The notes under the pieces are model-generated. The model searched no databases, was not told where the DNA came from, and saw nothing but the letters and a program-made list of their open reading frames with translations. The translations under genes and the position numbers were made by a program. Positions 9,302 to 17,645 of a DNA stretch of 64,000 nucleotides are shown here, piece by piece. Position 1 is the first letter of the stretch. Every line of letters starts with the position of its first letter. Source of the stretch: Sphingomonas bisphenolicum (GTDB lineage: Bacteria; Pseudomonadota; Alphaproteobacteria; Sphingomonadales; Sphingomonadaceae); NCBI RefSeq assembly GCF_024349785.1, contig NZ_AP018817.1, forward strand, positions 3,069,501 through 3,133,500, given 5' to 3'.

Positions 9302-9754
9302 ATGATTCGCGATACCATCAAGAGCGCCCAGGTCACCGCCATGAAGGCCGGCGACAAGGAAAGGCTGGCCGCCGTCCGCCTGATTCTGGCGAAGCTGAAG
9401 GACCGCGACATCGAACTGCGCACCGCCTCCACGGTGCCGGACGACGACGCCGTGGTGGTCGAGGTGCTGCAGAAAATGGTCAAGCAGCGCCGCGAATCGA
9501 TCGACATGTTCAAGACCGGCGGCCGCGACGAACTGGCGGCCAAGGAGCAGGCCGAACTGGATGTTATCGAAGGCTTCCTTCCTGCGCAGATGAGCGAAGA
9601 AGAAACCAAGGCCGCGATCGAGGGGATCAAGGCGGAGGTCGGCGCGGAAAGCGTGCGCGACATGGGCAAGGTGATGGCCGTCCTGAAGGAACGCCATGGC
9701 AGCGTGATCGACATGAGCAAGGCCAGCGGGCTGGTGAAGGCTGCGCTGGGCTAA
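9302..9754 (+). CDS. GatB/YqeY domain-containing protein
   Basis: The product is 150 residues from ATG 9302 (MIRDTIKSAQVTAMKAGDKE); an upstream TTG at 9254 only adds an unlikely extension. It carries the YqeY pattern, with RLAAVRLILAKLKDRDIELR, then MVKQRRESIDMFKTGGRDEL and FLPAQMSEEET. The family shares the GatB C-terminal helical domain that binds tRNA, but stand-alone YqeY has no settled function. It is commonly found just upstream of dnaG in sphingomonads and relatives, as here. In this genome a DUF559 cassette has come between them. Confidence 0.9.
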   Translation: MIRDTIKSAQVTAMKAGDKERLAAVRLILAKLKDRDIELRTASTVPDDDAVVVEVLQKMVKQRRESIDMFKTGGRDELAAKEQAELDVIEGFLPAQMSEEETKAAIEGIKAEVGAESVRDMGKVMAVLKERHGSVIDMSKASGLVKAALG

Positions 9755-9764
9755 GCTATAGTGG

Positions 9765-9808
9765 ATAGCTCCCCTCCCGCTTGCGGGAGGGGCTGGGGGA
9801 GGGCATGT
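9765..9808 (+). repeat. left 44-bp inverted repeat of the DUF559 cassette
   Basis: It begins ATAGCTCCCCTCCCGCTTGC and ends GGGGGAGGGCATGT. It holds an internal palindrome (CCCCTCCCG, loop CTTG, CGGGAGGGG) that could also act as a transcription stop after yqeY, although no T-run follows. It matches 10155-10198 in reverse complement over all 44 bases. Confidence 0.9.
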
Positions 9809-9817
9809 TCACTCCCA

Positions 9818-10201
9818 ATGGACAAAGGCTACGCCCGCCCCACCGCAAAAGCGCGAGCATTGCGCAACAACGCCACGGAAGCCGAGCGCATTCTCTGGCG
9901 CGCCATTAGCGCTCGAAAAGTCTCTGGCGTCCGCTTCAACCGGCAAGTACCGGTCGGTTCGTTTATCTGCGATTTCGTGGCGCGGTCGATCGGCCTGATC
10001 ATCGAAGTCGATGGCGGACAACATAATCAGGAAGTCGATGCCCAACGGACCCGCTATATCGAATCGCAGAGCTTTCGCGTGATCCGATTCTGGAACAGTG
10101 ACGTGCTGGGCAATCTGGACGGGGTAGTGGAGGAAATCGAACGGGTGATTGCAGACATGCCCTCCCCCAGCCCCTCCCGCAAGCGGGAGGGGAGCTATTG
10201 A
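9818..10201 (+). CDS. DUF559 domain protein (Vsr/restriction-endonuclease-like fold)
   Basis: The product is 127 residues from ATG 9818. It shows the DUF559 pattern: ARALRNNATEAERILWRAIS, then VSGVRFNRQVPVGSFICDFV, then GLIIEVDGGQHNQEVDAQRT and FRVIRFWNSDVL. The spaced D-F-V ... I-E-V-D-G-G-Q-H residues resemble the active site of very-short-patch-repair type PD-(D/E)xK nucleases. The last 14 codons and the run-up to the stop lie inside the right inverted repeat, giving the odd tail MPSPSPSRKREGSY. The frame is also open through the left repeat up to 9761. DUF559 proteins have no assigned function; a nuclease role is structural inference. Confidence 0.85.
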   Translation: MDKGYARPTAKARALRNNATEAERILWRAISARKVSGVRFNRQVPVGSFICDFVARSIGLIIEVDGGQHNQEVDAQRTRYIESQSFRVIRFWNSDVLGNLDGVVEEIERVIADMPSPSPSRKREGSY

Positions 10202-12095
10202 CCCTCCCCCCCAATGGCTAGACGAACTGCGCGCGCGCACGTCGCTCTCCACCCTCATCGGCAAGACCGTCAAGGTCACGAAAGCGGGCCGCGAATATAA
10301 GGCCTGCTGCCCCTTCCATAACGAAAAGACGCCCAGTTTCACGATCAACGACGAAAAGGGCTTCTACCATTGCTTCGGCTGCGGCGCGCATGGCGATGCG
10401 ATCCGCTGGATGACCGACCAGCGCGGCCTGCCTTTCATGGAGGCGGTGAAGGAACTGGCCCAAGCCGCCAGCATGGACGTCCCCGCCGCCGATCCACGCG
10501 CCGCCAGGCGCGCCGAACAGGCAAAGGGCCTGCATGACGCCATGGCGGCGGCGCAGGCATTTTTCGAGGAGCAATTGGGCGGCATCGACGGTGGCGATGC
10601 CCGCGCCTATCTGCAAAAGCGCGGCATCAGCGACGCGATCCGCCGCACCTTCGGCTTCGGCTTCTCCCCTGACGGGCGCGGCCGTCTGAAGAGCGCGCTC
10701 AAGGAATTTGGCGACCCGATGCTGGTCGAGGCCGGACTGCTGATCGATCCTGAAGCACTGGAGCAGGGTAACGCCAAGAAACGCGAAAGCTATGATCGCT
10801 TCCGCGGCCGCCTGATGCTGCCCATCCGCGACATTCGTGGCCGCGTCATTGCGTTCGGTGGCCGCATATTGGGCGCGGGCGAGCCAAAATATCTGAACTC
10901 CCCCGACACGCCGCTGTTCGACAAGGGCCGCACGCTCTACAATATCGACCGCGCCTCCCCCGCCAGCCGCCAGACCGAGCGGGTGATCGTGGTCGAAGGC
11001 TATATGGACGTGATCGCGCTGGCGCAGGCCGGCTTCAGCGAGGCAGTCGCCCCACTCGGCACCGCGCTGACCGAACATCAGATCGAGCGGCTTTGGAAAA
11101 TGGTCGAAGTCCCGATCCTATGCTTCGACGGCGATTCTGCCGGGCAGAAGGCCGCGATCCGCGCCGCCACCCGCGCCCTGCCCCTGCTGCGCCCCGGACA
11201 TAGCCTGTGTTTTGCGAAGCTGCCGCCCGGCCAGGATCCCGACGACCTGGTCCGCACCAGCGGGGCGGAGGCAATGGAAGCGGTGCTCAAAGCGGCAGAG
11301 CCGCTGATCGAACGGCTGTGGAGTCATGAACTGAGCGCCATGCCGCTCGACACGCCCGAACAGAAGGCCGCGCTCAAGCAGCGGCTTCGCGCCATAACCG
11401 ACGCGATCGCCCATCCCGACGTCCGCGCCCACTACGCCCATGAATTTCGCGAACGCTATGACGCCCGCTTCTTTGCCCGGCGCGACAACGCCCCGGCGCA
11501 AAGGCAAGCGCGCGGCGGCGGGGATGGCGGCCGCTGGCAACGCGACAAGCGCGGCAACTGGAAACCGCCCATCCCGTCCGCCGGCACCGAGGCACGCGCG
11601 ATCGGCGCGAGCGGCATGGAGCAGCGGCTGCTGCGCGCTATCCTCGCCGGCTTGCTGCGGCACCCGGCCCAGATCGCGCCGCATCGGGAAGCGCTTTCGG
11701 GCCTCCAGATCGGCGACCCGATGCTCGCCCAGTTGCTTGCGGCGATGATCGCCGCGTCCTTCCGAAAAGAAACAGTTGAAACGCAGGCCCTCCTTACCAT
11801 ATTGGGGCAAGGTGAAGTGTATAATATGGCTAAGGGGATGCTCCGGGCCGACACGTTCACACTCACCCCTCACAGGATGGCAACCGATCCCGATCGCCTT
11901 GCGCGCGATCTGGAGGAAGCCATCCGGGTGATGGCGCAGGGACCGGAGTTGGAAACGGCGCTGGCGGAGGCTACGAGGCGGTTCAGAAATGACGTCAGCG
12001 AGGAAAATCTCGCTGAGCAACAACGCTTACGCGCTCTCAAGGCGGACCATGACAGTCGACTGGCGGAACTGGCGCAGTCGGAAGACATTGTTTGA
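10149..12095 (+). CDS. dnaG: DNA primase DnaG
   Basis: The open frame is 648 codons. It has the N-terminal CHC2 zinc finger (ACCPFHNEKTPSF ... FYHCFGCGAHGD), a Toprim domain with VIVVEGYMDVIALAQ and FDGDSAGQKAAIRAA, and a C-terminal DnaB-interaction region. It synthesises replication primers. The start is problematic. The conserved protein begins at P-P-Q-W-L-D-E-L-R-A-R-T, and a TTG-ACC-CTC at 10198-10206 would give MTLPPQWLDEL if the following C-run had eight rather than seven Cs. As written, the frame runs instead into the inverted repeat, with TTG 10149 the only in-frame standard start. rpoD follows. Confidence 0.93.
   Translation: MQTCPPPAPPASGRGAIDPPPQWLDELRARTSLSTLIGKTVKVTKAGREYKACCPFHNEKTPSFTINDEKGFYHCFGCGAHGDAIRWMTDQRGLPFMEAVKELAQAASMDVPAADPRAARRAEQAKGLHDAMAAAQAFFEEQLGGIDGGDARAYLQKRGISDAIRRTFGFGFSPDGRGRLKSALKEFGDPMLVEAGLLIDPEALEQGNAKKRESYDRFRGRLMLPIRDIRGRVIAFGGRILGAGEPKYLNSPDTPLFDKGRTLYNIDRASPASRQTERVIVVEGYMDVIALAQAGFSEAVAPLGTALTEHQIERLWKMVEVPILCFDGDSAGQKAAIRAATRALPLLRPGHSLCFAKLPPGQDPDDLVRTSGAEAMEAVLKAAEPLIERLWSHELSAMPLDTPEQKAALKQRLRAITDAIAHPDVRAHYAHEFRERYDARFFARRDNAPAQRQARGGGDGGRWQRDKRGNWKPPIPSAGTEARAIGASGMEQRLLRAILAGLLRHPAQIAPHREALSGLQIGDPMLAQLLAAMIAASFRKETVETQALLTILGQGEVYNMAKGMLRADTFTLTPHRMATDPDRLARDLEEAIRVMAQGPELETALAEATRRFRNDVSEENLAEQQRLRALKADHDSRLAELAQSEDIV
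10155..10198 (-). repeat. right 44-bp inverted repeat of the DUF559 cassette
   Basis: It is the exact reverse complement of 9765-9808. It encodes the C-terminal 14 residues of the DUF559 protein and supplies both the DUF559 stop context and the immediate upstream sequence of dnaG. The only in-frame upstream start of dnaG (TTG 10149) lies just before it. Confidence 0.9.
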
Positions 12096-12102
12096 TATAG
12101 AT

Positions 12103-12152
12103 CGTCCCTTGGAGGGGCGACGGGTTTGATGTGATCGTCCCTCCAAGGGACG
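12103..12152 (+). repeat. 14-bp inverted repeat in the dnaG-rpoD gap
   Basis: CGTCCCTTGGAGGG (12103-12116) and CCCTCCAAGGGACG (12139-12152) are perfect reverse complements separated by 22 bases, within the 76-base gap before rpoD. No T-run follows, so a classical terminator is unlikely. The structure would form in the leader of the rpoD transcript, about 20 bases before its ATG, or could be a dispersed palindromic element. Confidence 0.7.
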
Positions 12153-12171
12153 GCGGAGTTAAGGCGAATAA

Positions 12172-14226
12172 ATGGCGACCAAGGCGAACAGCAAAAGTGC
12201 GGCGGGTGCAGGCGATGGCGGGGATGAAGGCGGCGATGCGCCCCTGCTCGACCTCAACGAAGCCTCGGTCAAGAAGCTGATCGCCCGCGCCAAGAAGCGC
12301 GGTTACATCACCTATGACGAGCTGAACGATGCCTTGCCGCAGGACCAGATGTCCTCCGAGCAGATCGAGGATGTGATGTCCGCGCTCAACGACATGGGCG
12401 TCAACATCGTCGAGAATGAAGAAGCGAGCGAGGACGGCGACGAGCAGCGCGAGCGCGAGGATGCCGAGGACGCCGAAGATGAGTCGAGCGACGATGACGG
12501 CCCGAAGCTCATCACCGAGAAGAAGAAGGAAACGGTCGATCGCACCGACGATCCCGTTCGCATGTATCTGCGCGAGATGGGCGCGGTGGAACTGCTCAGC
12601 CGCGAGGGCGAAATCGCCATCGCCAAGCGGATCGAGGCTGGCCGCGATACGATGATCCTGGGCCTGTGCGAAAGCCCGACCACCTTCAACGCGATCATCG
12701 AATGGTCTACCGCGCTCAACAACGGCGAGATGCAGTTGCGCGAGATCCTCGATCTCGACGCCATGCTCTCCAAGGATCCTGCCCCGGAAAGTCTGGAGGA
12801 AGGCGCCGAGGACGATGATGGCGAGATCAGCGAAAAAACCGCCGGTCCCAGCTTCAAGGAAGAGGAAGAGCCGGAGGAAGAATCCGTCGACGGCGACGAG
12901 GATGAAGACGGTACCGAACGTCGGACTCGTCGCGTGGAAGAAGAAGAAGAGGAAGACAACACCCTCTCCCTCGCCCAGATGGAAGAGACTCTCAAGCCGA
13001 TGGCGCTGGAGAAATTCGCGACCATCACCGAGATTTTCCGCGCCTTCTCCAATGCCCAGGAATCGCGCATGGTCGCCATGGCGATCGGCGAGACGCTGAG
13101 CCAGAAGGACGAGGATGATTATCAGGAACTGCGCGAAAGCCTGACCGCGCAGGTCGAGAGCGTCCAATTCCATCAGCAGAAGATCGAATATCTGGTCGAT
13201 CAGCTCTATGCCTATAACCGGCGCCTGACCGCGCTGGGCGGGCAGATGCTGCGCCTGGCCGAGCGCCACAAGGTCAGCCGCAAGGATTTCCTCGACCGCT
13301 ATGTGAATCATGAGCTGGACGACGCCTGGCTCGACAAGGTTCAGGGCCTGGACAAGAAATGGGCCGCTTTCGCCGCCGCCGAAGGGCGCGCAGTCGACCG
13401 CATCCGCAACGAGGTGAGCGAGATCGCCCAGGCGACCGGCATGTCGCTCAGCGAATTCCGCCGCATCGTCAACATGGTGCAGAAGGGCGAGCGAGAAGCC
13501 CGCATCGCAAAGAAGGAAATGGTCGAAGCGAACCTGCGCCTCGTCATTTCCATTGCTAAAAAATATACGAACCGCGGCCTGCAATTCCTTGATCTCATTC
13601 AGGAAGGCAATATCGGCCTGATGAAGGCGGTGGATAAATTCGAATATCGCCGCGGCTACAAGTTCAGCACCTATGCGACCTGGTGGATCAGGCAGGCGAT
13701 CACCCGCTCGATCGCGGATCAGGCGCGGACCATCCGTATTCCGGTCCATATGATCGAGACGATCAACAAGCTGGTCCGCACCAGCCGCCAGTTCCTGCAC
13801 GAGCAGGGCCGCGAACCGACGCCGGAGGAAATGGCAGAGCGTCTATCCATGCCGCTGGAAAAGGTGCGCAAGGTGATGAAGATCGCCAAGGAGCCGATCT
13901 CCCTCGAAACGCCGATCGGCGACGAGGAAGACAGCCATCTGGGCGACTTCATCGAGGACAAGAATGCGATCATCCCGGTCGATGCCGCGATTCAGGCGAA
14001 CCTGAAGGAAACGGTCACCCGCGTCCTTGCATCGCTGACGCCCCGTGAGGAACGCGTGCTGCGCATGCGCTTCGGCATCGGCATGAACACCGATCATACG
14101 CTGGAAGAAGTGGGCCAGCAGTTCAGCGTGACCCGCGAACGTATCCGCCAGATCGAGGCGAAGGCGCTGCGCAAGCTCAAGCACCCGTCGCGCAGCCGGA
14201 AGATGCGATCCTTCCTCGATCAATAA
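12172..14226 (+). CDS. rpoD: RNA polymerase primary sigma factor (sigma-70)
   Basis: The product is 684 residues. Region 1.1 is at the N-terminus ([20 protein letters not shown]). Next come an acidic non-conserved insert (long Glu/Asp runs, ~residues 215-265), region 2 with [20 protein letters not shown] and [20 protein letters not shown], region 3 and region 4.2 with [20 protein letters not shown]. It directs housekeeping transcription. It lies directly downstream of dnaG, the classical macromolecular-synthesis arrangement. Confidence 0.98.
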   Translation: MATKANSKSAAGAGDGGDEGGDAPLLDLNEASVKKLIARAKKRGYITYDELNDALPQDQMSSEQIEDVMSALNDMGVNIVENEEASEDGDEQREREDAEDAEDESSDDDGPKLITEKKKETVDRTDDPVRMYLREMGAVELLSREGEIAIAKRIEAGRDTMILGLCESPTTFNAIIEWSTALNNGEMQLREILDLDAMLSKDPAPESLEEGAEDDDGEISEKTAGPSFKEEEEPEEESVDGDEDEDGTERRTRRVEEEEEEDNTLSLAQMEETLKPMALEKFATITEIFRAFSNAQESRMVAMAIGETLSQKDEDDYQELRESLTAQVESVQFHQQKIEYLVDQLYAYNRRLTALGGQMLRLAERHKVSRKDFLDRYVNHELDDAWLDKVQGLDKKWAAFAAAEGRAVDRIRNEVSEIAQATGMSLSEFRRIVNMVQKGEREARIAKKEMVEANLRLVISIAKKYTNRGLQFLDLIQEGNIGLMKAVDKFEYRRGYKFSTYATWWIRQAITRSIADQARTIRIPVHMIETINKLVRTSRQFLHEQGREPTPEEMAERLSMPLEKVRKVMKIAKEPISLETPIGDEEDSHLGDFIEDKNAIIPVDAAIQANLKETVTRVLASLTPREERVLRMRFGIGMNTDHTLEEVGQQFSVTRERIRQIEAKALRKLKHPSRSRKMRSFLDQ

Positions 14227-14269
14227 ATTAAAATCGATCGGTAAATGTAAATTAACCATCGTTGACGGA

Positions 14270-14300
14270 AAAGGGCGGCTTTCACGGTCGCCCTTTCTGC
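14270..14300 (+). terminator. probable rpoD terminator
   Basis: AAAGGGCG (14270-14277) pairs with CGCCCTTT (14289-14296) across an 11-base loop, about 45 bases after the rpoD stop, and the distal arm ends in TTT followed by CTGCTT. It is a plausible rho-independent terminator with a short U-tract. Confidence 0.6.
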
Positions 14301-14381
14301 TTCCGTAAACCGGACGTTTACTTGGGCGCACTATGCCTTGTGATTATAGCCTGCCGATGCGGGCATTACAGGGATTTGGGC

Positions 14382-15062
14382 ATGAGCGAAGCGGCACCGC
14401 GCTATCAATTTGGCGACATAGCGCGAATCCTGGAGGCGCTGGTCGCCGCCGATGGAACGGCTGCCCATGCCTATGCCAATCGCGCCAGCACAGGCGTCGC
14501 CCGCGACGCGCTGCTATCGCTGTCCGACCTTGCCGACGCGGCCTATTATCTCTGTATGCTCCATGGGCGCCATCCCGGCGTGATCGACCATGCAGCGACC
14601 CGCTCGGCCGACAACGCCGCGCGCCAGTGGCTGATCGAGACAGCCGACGCCTTCGCCCGCGAACGCGCCTATCTGACCCAGGTCACCGTCGCCACCGGCC
14701 CTGCTCCCAGCACAGCGGGCCAGGCCGATTGCGAAACCGCCGTCAGCCAGCAGCGCCACGCGCTCGATATGCTGGCCCAGTCCGACCGCCGGGGTTGCGC
14801 CATGGGCGCTGCCATGGCGCTGGTGCTCGACTGGCGCGCCGTGCGCCATGTGCTCGACATGGCGGCTCTGCGCGCGGGCCTGGAGCCTCATCCCTATGCC
14901 ATGCCCGATCGCAATGCGACGCTGGACGTCGCCCGCGCGATCGGCGGCGACGATGGCATCGACCGGGCCATCCAGTTCGGCGCGCGCCAGTTGCTCAACC
15001 AGCATCGCGGCCTCTGGGATCTGCTCGCGGCCCGCGCCGACGTGCGCGCCCGACAGGGCTGA
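14382..15062 (+). CDS. conserved hypothetical protein (all-helical, 226 aa)
   Basis: The product is 226 residues from ATG 14382; the frame is open upstream but the extension looks non-coding. It is Ala-rich and predicted helical, with RASTGVARDALLSLSDLADA, AAYYLCMLHGRHPGV, a cluster of QQRHALDMLAQSDRRG and a C-terminal FGARQLLNQHRGLWDLLAAR. Nothing looks like a signal peptide or membrane segment. It resembles uncharacterised sphingomonad proteins found between rpoD and a MoxR ATPase. I cannot assign a function. Confidence 0.7.
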   Translation: MSEAAPRYQFGDIARILEALVAADGTAAHAYANRASTGVARDALLSLSDLADAAYYLCMLHGRHPGVIDHAATRSADNAARQWLIETADAFARERAYLTQVTVATGPAPSTAGQADCETAVSQQRHALDMLAQSDRRGCAMGAAMALVLDWRAVRHVLDMAALRAGLEPHPYAMPDRNATLDVARAIGGDDGIDRAIQFGARQLLNQHRGLWDLLAARADVRARQG

Positions 15063-15138
15063 TTCCCCCTTTCCCGATTGCGCAGGTCCGCCGCATTGCC
15101 TAGTCCGGTTGCCATCGGCAACCGAACGGAACAGCAAT

Positions 15139-15984
15139 ATGCGCTTTGAAGGCACGCAGGACTATGTCGCCACCGACGATCTGAAGGTCGCGGTCAACGC
15201 CGCCGTGCTGCTGCGCCGTCCGCTGCTGGTGAAGGGCGAGCCGGGCACCGGCAAGACCGTTCTCGCCCAGGAAATCGCCACGGCGCTGGATGCGCCCCTG
15301 ATCGAATGGAACGTCAAATCGACGACCAAGGCGCATCAGGGCCTCTATGAATATGACGCCGTCGCGCGCCTGCGCGATGGCCAGTTGGGCGACGAGCGCG
15401 TCCACGACATCGCCAACTACATCCGCAAGGGCAAGCTGTGGGAGGCCTTCACCTCACCTAGGCTGCCCGTCCTGCTGATCGACGAGATCGACAAGGCCGA
15501 CATCGAGTTCCCCAACGACCTGTTGCAGGAACTCGATTGCATGGCCTTCCACGTCTATGAGACGGGCGAGACGATCGCAGCGGCCGATCGCCCGATCGTC
15601 ATCATCACCTCCAATAACGAGAAGGAACTGCCCGACGCCTTCCTGCGCCGCTGCTTCTTCCACTATATCAAATTCCCCGACCGCGACACATTGGCGCAAA
15701 TCGTCGATGTCCATTTCCCCGGCATCCAGAAGATATTGGTCAGCAAGGCGATGGATATTTTCTACGACATCCGGGAAGTTCCCGGCCTCAAGAAGAAGCC
15801 CAGCACCAGCGAACTGCTCGACTGGCTGAAACTGCTGCTGAACGAGGACATGCCGCTCGACGTCCTCCAGAACAGCGACCCGACCAAGGCGATCCCGCCG
15901 CTCCACGGCGCGCTGCTCAAGAATGAGCAGGACATCATGATGTTCGAGCGCCTCGCCTTCATGGCGCGCCGTCAAGGGCGATGA
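15139..15984 (+). CDS. MoxR-family AAA+ ATPase
   Basis: The product is 281 residues from ATG 15139 (MRFEGTQDYVATDDLKVAVN). Walker A is VKGEPGTGKTVLAQEIA, Walker B is PVLLIDEIDKADIEFPNDLL, sensor 1 is IVIITSNNEKELPDAFLRRC, and an arginine finger region follows. MoxR ATPases act as chaperone or maturation factors together with von Willebrand A-domain proteins. The likely partner is the CoxE-like VWA protein at 20000-21175, separated from it here by four genes. Confidence 0.9.
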   Translation: MRFEGTQDYVATDDLKVAVNAAVLLRRPLLVKGEPGTGKTVLAQEIATALDAPLIEWNVKSTTKAHQGLYEYDAVARLRDGQLGDERVHDIANYIRKGKLWEAFTSPRLPVLLIDEIDKADIEFPNDLLQELDCMAFHVYETGETIAAADRPIVIITSNNEKELPDAFLRRCFFHYIKFPDRDTLAQIVDVHFPGIQKILVSKAMDIFYDIREVPGLKKKPSTSELLDWLKLLLNEDMPLDVLQNSDPTKAIPPLHGALLKNEQDIMMFERLAFMARRQGR

Positions 15985-16044
15985 CCTGATTCACCCATGT
16001 CTCTCCTTCCCTGAGGGAGAGGGATTTGAAGGGAAAGCCCAACC

Positions 16045-16458
16045 ATGCCTCATTCCGCCGGATGCCTCTGCGGCGCTGTCCGCATCGCCATCGACGCCGA
16101 ACCGATCGCCGCACGCATGTGCTGGTGCCGGCTGTGCCAGTATCTGGGCGGCGGCGCGGCCACGGTGAACGTGTGCTTTCCATCGGACAAGATAATGACC
16201 AGCGGCGAGGTGCGGTGGCACGACAGCGTCGCCGACAGCGGCAACGCGATGAAGCGCGGCTTTTGCCCGACCTGCGGCACGCCGCTGTTCAGCCTGGCCG
16301 AATCACGCCCGCATCTGACCTTCATCCGCGCCGGTGCGCTGGAGGATCCCTCGTTGATCGGGCCGCAAGCGGTCATCTGGACCGATGCCGCGCCGACATG
16401 GGCACATCATGATCCCGACCTGCCCCATTATCCGGCGCAAATCCCGCCGGTGGTTTGA
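16045..16458 (+). CDS. GFA family (glutathione-dependent formaldehyde-activating-like) zinc protein
   Basis: The product is 137 residues with the Mss4-like/GFA cysteine pattern: SAGCLCGAVR, MCWCRLCQYLGGG and GFCPTCGTPLF. These cysteines bind zinc in the family. Members include the Gfa enzyme that forms S-hydroxymethylglutathione, but most are uncharacterised. It stands alone, co-directional with the MoxR gene 60 bases upstream. Confidence 0.88.
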   Translation: MPHSAGCLCGAVRIAIDAEPIAARMCWCRLCQYLGGGAATVNVCFPSDKIMTSGEVRWHDSVADSGNAMKRGFCPTCGTPLFSLAESRPHLTFIRAGALEDPSLIGPQAVIWTDAAPTWAHHDPDLPHYPAQIPPVV

Positions 16459-16544
16459 AATAGGCGCTTGCACGGCCTGGTTTAGCCTGTAGCCTCCTTG
16501 TCATAGTTCAATGCCGCGCGAAGACGGTATCGACCTGGAGAGTG

Positions 16545-17600
16545 ATGACGATGCCGAAGCGCACCCAAGGCCTCATTGCCGTCATGATATCTGGCGCAGC
16601 GTTGTGCTTTGCCATTTCATCGCCTGCCCATGCCGCCGACACCGAAGCCTGGACCCCGACCGAAAGCGCTATCCGCGCCGCTTCGGCCGGCATCGCCCTG
16701 CCCCAGACCGTGGCCGGCCTGTCGCTCAGCAAGAGCGGCGAAGCGTCCAACGGCGGCCGCGCGGTCGACAATTATGCGCAATATCTGTCCGAGGACGGCG
16801 CCATCCAGGCGACCCTCTATGTCTATCTCCCGACCTATGCCGACGCCTCGCTGGCCGCCTATATGACCGACAAGGCGGTGATGGAACGGTTTGGCGCGAA
16901 AACCCGCCGCACGGCCTATGCCAGCGCCTCTGCCGCCGGCCGCGCGGACAGCGCTATACGCGCGGTCTATGAAGACGCCGCCGACGGCGCGCTGACGACC
17001 GCCGCCGGTTTCGTCCATGCCGGACGCTGGATCGTCAAGATTCGCGTGACCGGGCCGACCGAGCGACGTGGTGAAGTGCTGGCCGGCCTGGACGGCATGC
17101 TCGCCAACCTGTCGGTCGATGATCCCGCCAGCCTGCATTCCACTGCTCCGGCCAGCTTCGCCGCCTGTCCTGCCGCGCCGACTGCCGACGCCCGACCGAC
17201 CCCGGCCAAGCTTGTCGGGGAAGCCGTACCCCAGGATGTCCGCATCCCGCGCGACGGCAGGGACGCACTCTGCATCCGAGGCACCGTGGCCACTGCCGAT
17301 GGCAACTACGACATGCTCCAGCAGGCTGGGCGCAACGACGGCGCGATCATCGTGCCAATCGACGACAGCGGCACCGTGCTCGCCTTCGATCCGGCGACCG
17401 ATGGACAAGGCTATAAGCTCTCGATCCACATGGTCGGCCAGACCGATCTCTATGGCGTCTATGACAAGGTGCCCAGCCCGCGTCAGGTGGCCGCCATCAT
17501 CGACGGCAAAGACACCCAAACCGCCGAAGCGCAGGCCGTCGCGACCTATGCCGCCAATGGCGAGATCACGGTTAGCCGCCTGGCGCAAAAGGGGCGCTGA
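16545..17600 (+). CDS. secreted hypothetical protein
   Basis: The product is about 351 residues from ATG 16545 (GGAG four bases upstream); ATG 16551 is equally possible. A clear Sec signal peptide, LIAVMISGAALCFAISSPAH ending AHA-AD, sends it to the periplasm. The mature part contains DNYAQYLSEDGAIQATLYVY and a C-terminal half with two cysteines (FAACPAAP and ALCIRGT). No family is recognised. Confidence 0.7.
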   Translation: MTMPKRTQGLIAVMISGAALCFAISSPAHAADTEAWTPTESAIRAASAGIALPQTVAGLSLSKSGEASNGGRAVDNYAQYLSEDGAIQATLYVYLPTYADASLAAYMTDKAVMERFGAKTRRTAYASASAAGRADSAIRAVYEDAADGALTTAAGFVHAGRWIVKIRVTGPTERRGEVLAGLDGMLANLSVDDPASLHSTAPASFAACPAAPTADARPTPAKLVGEAVPQDVRIPRDGRDALCIRGTVATADGNYDMLQQAGRNDGAIIVPIDDSGTVLAFDPATDGQGYKLSIHMVGQTDLYGVYDKVPSPRQVAAIIDGKDTQTAEAQAVATYAANGEITVSRLAQKGR

Positions 17601-17645
17601 TCGCGTTCTTCTTGTCCCGCTGAAAATCGGCTTTGATCCGCCCTT

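Larger units (their letters stand above)
9765..10198 (+). mobile_element. candidate DUF559 cassette bounded by perfect 44-bp inverted repeats
   Basis: Two 44-bp sequences, 9765-9808 and 10155-10198, are exact reverse complements of each other and enclose one small gene of the DUF559 family. Each repeat contains its own palindrome with a 9-bp G/C stem and a 4-base loop. The whole unit is 434 bp. It lies between yqeY and dnaG, two genes normally adjacent, and ends directly at the dnaG start region. The layout recalls REP-bounded units that carry their own mobilising protein (REPtron/RAYT style). Mobility of this unit is inference. Confidence 0.5.

Noticed and set aside
12037..13800. 587-codon open frame opposite rpoD
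   Set aside because: The plus-strand rpoD is certain and the antisense frame only reflects its acidic codons (Leu/Phe-rich mirror).
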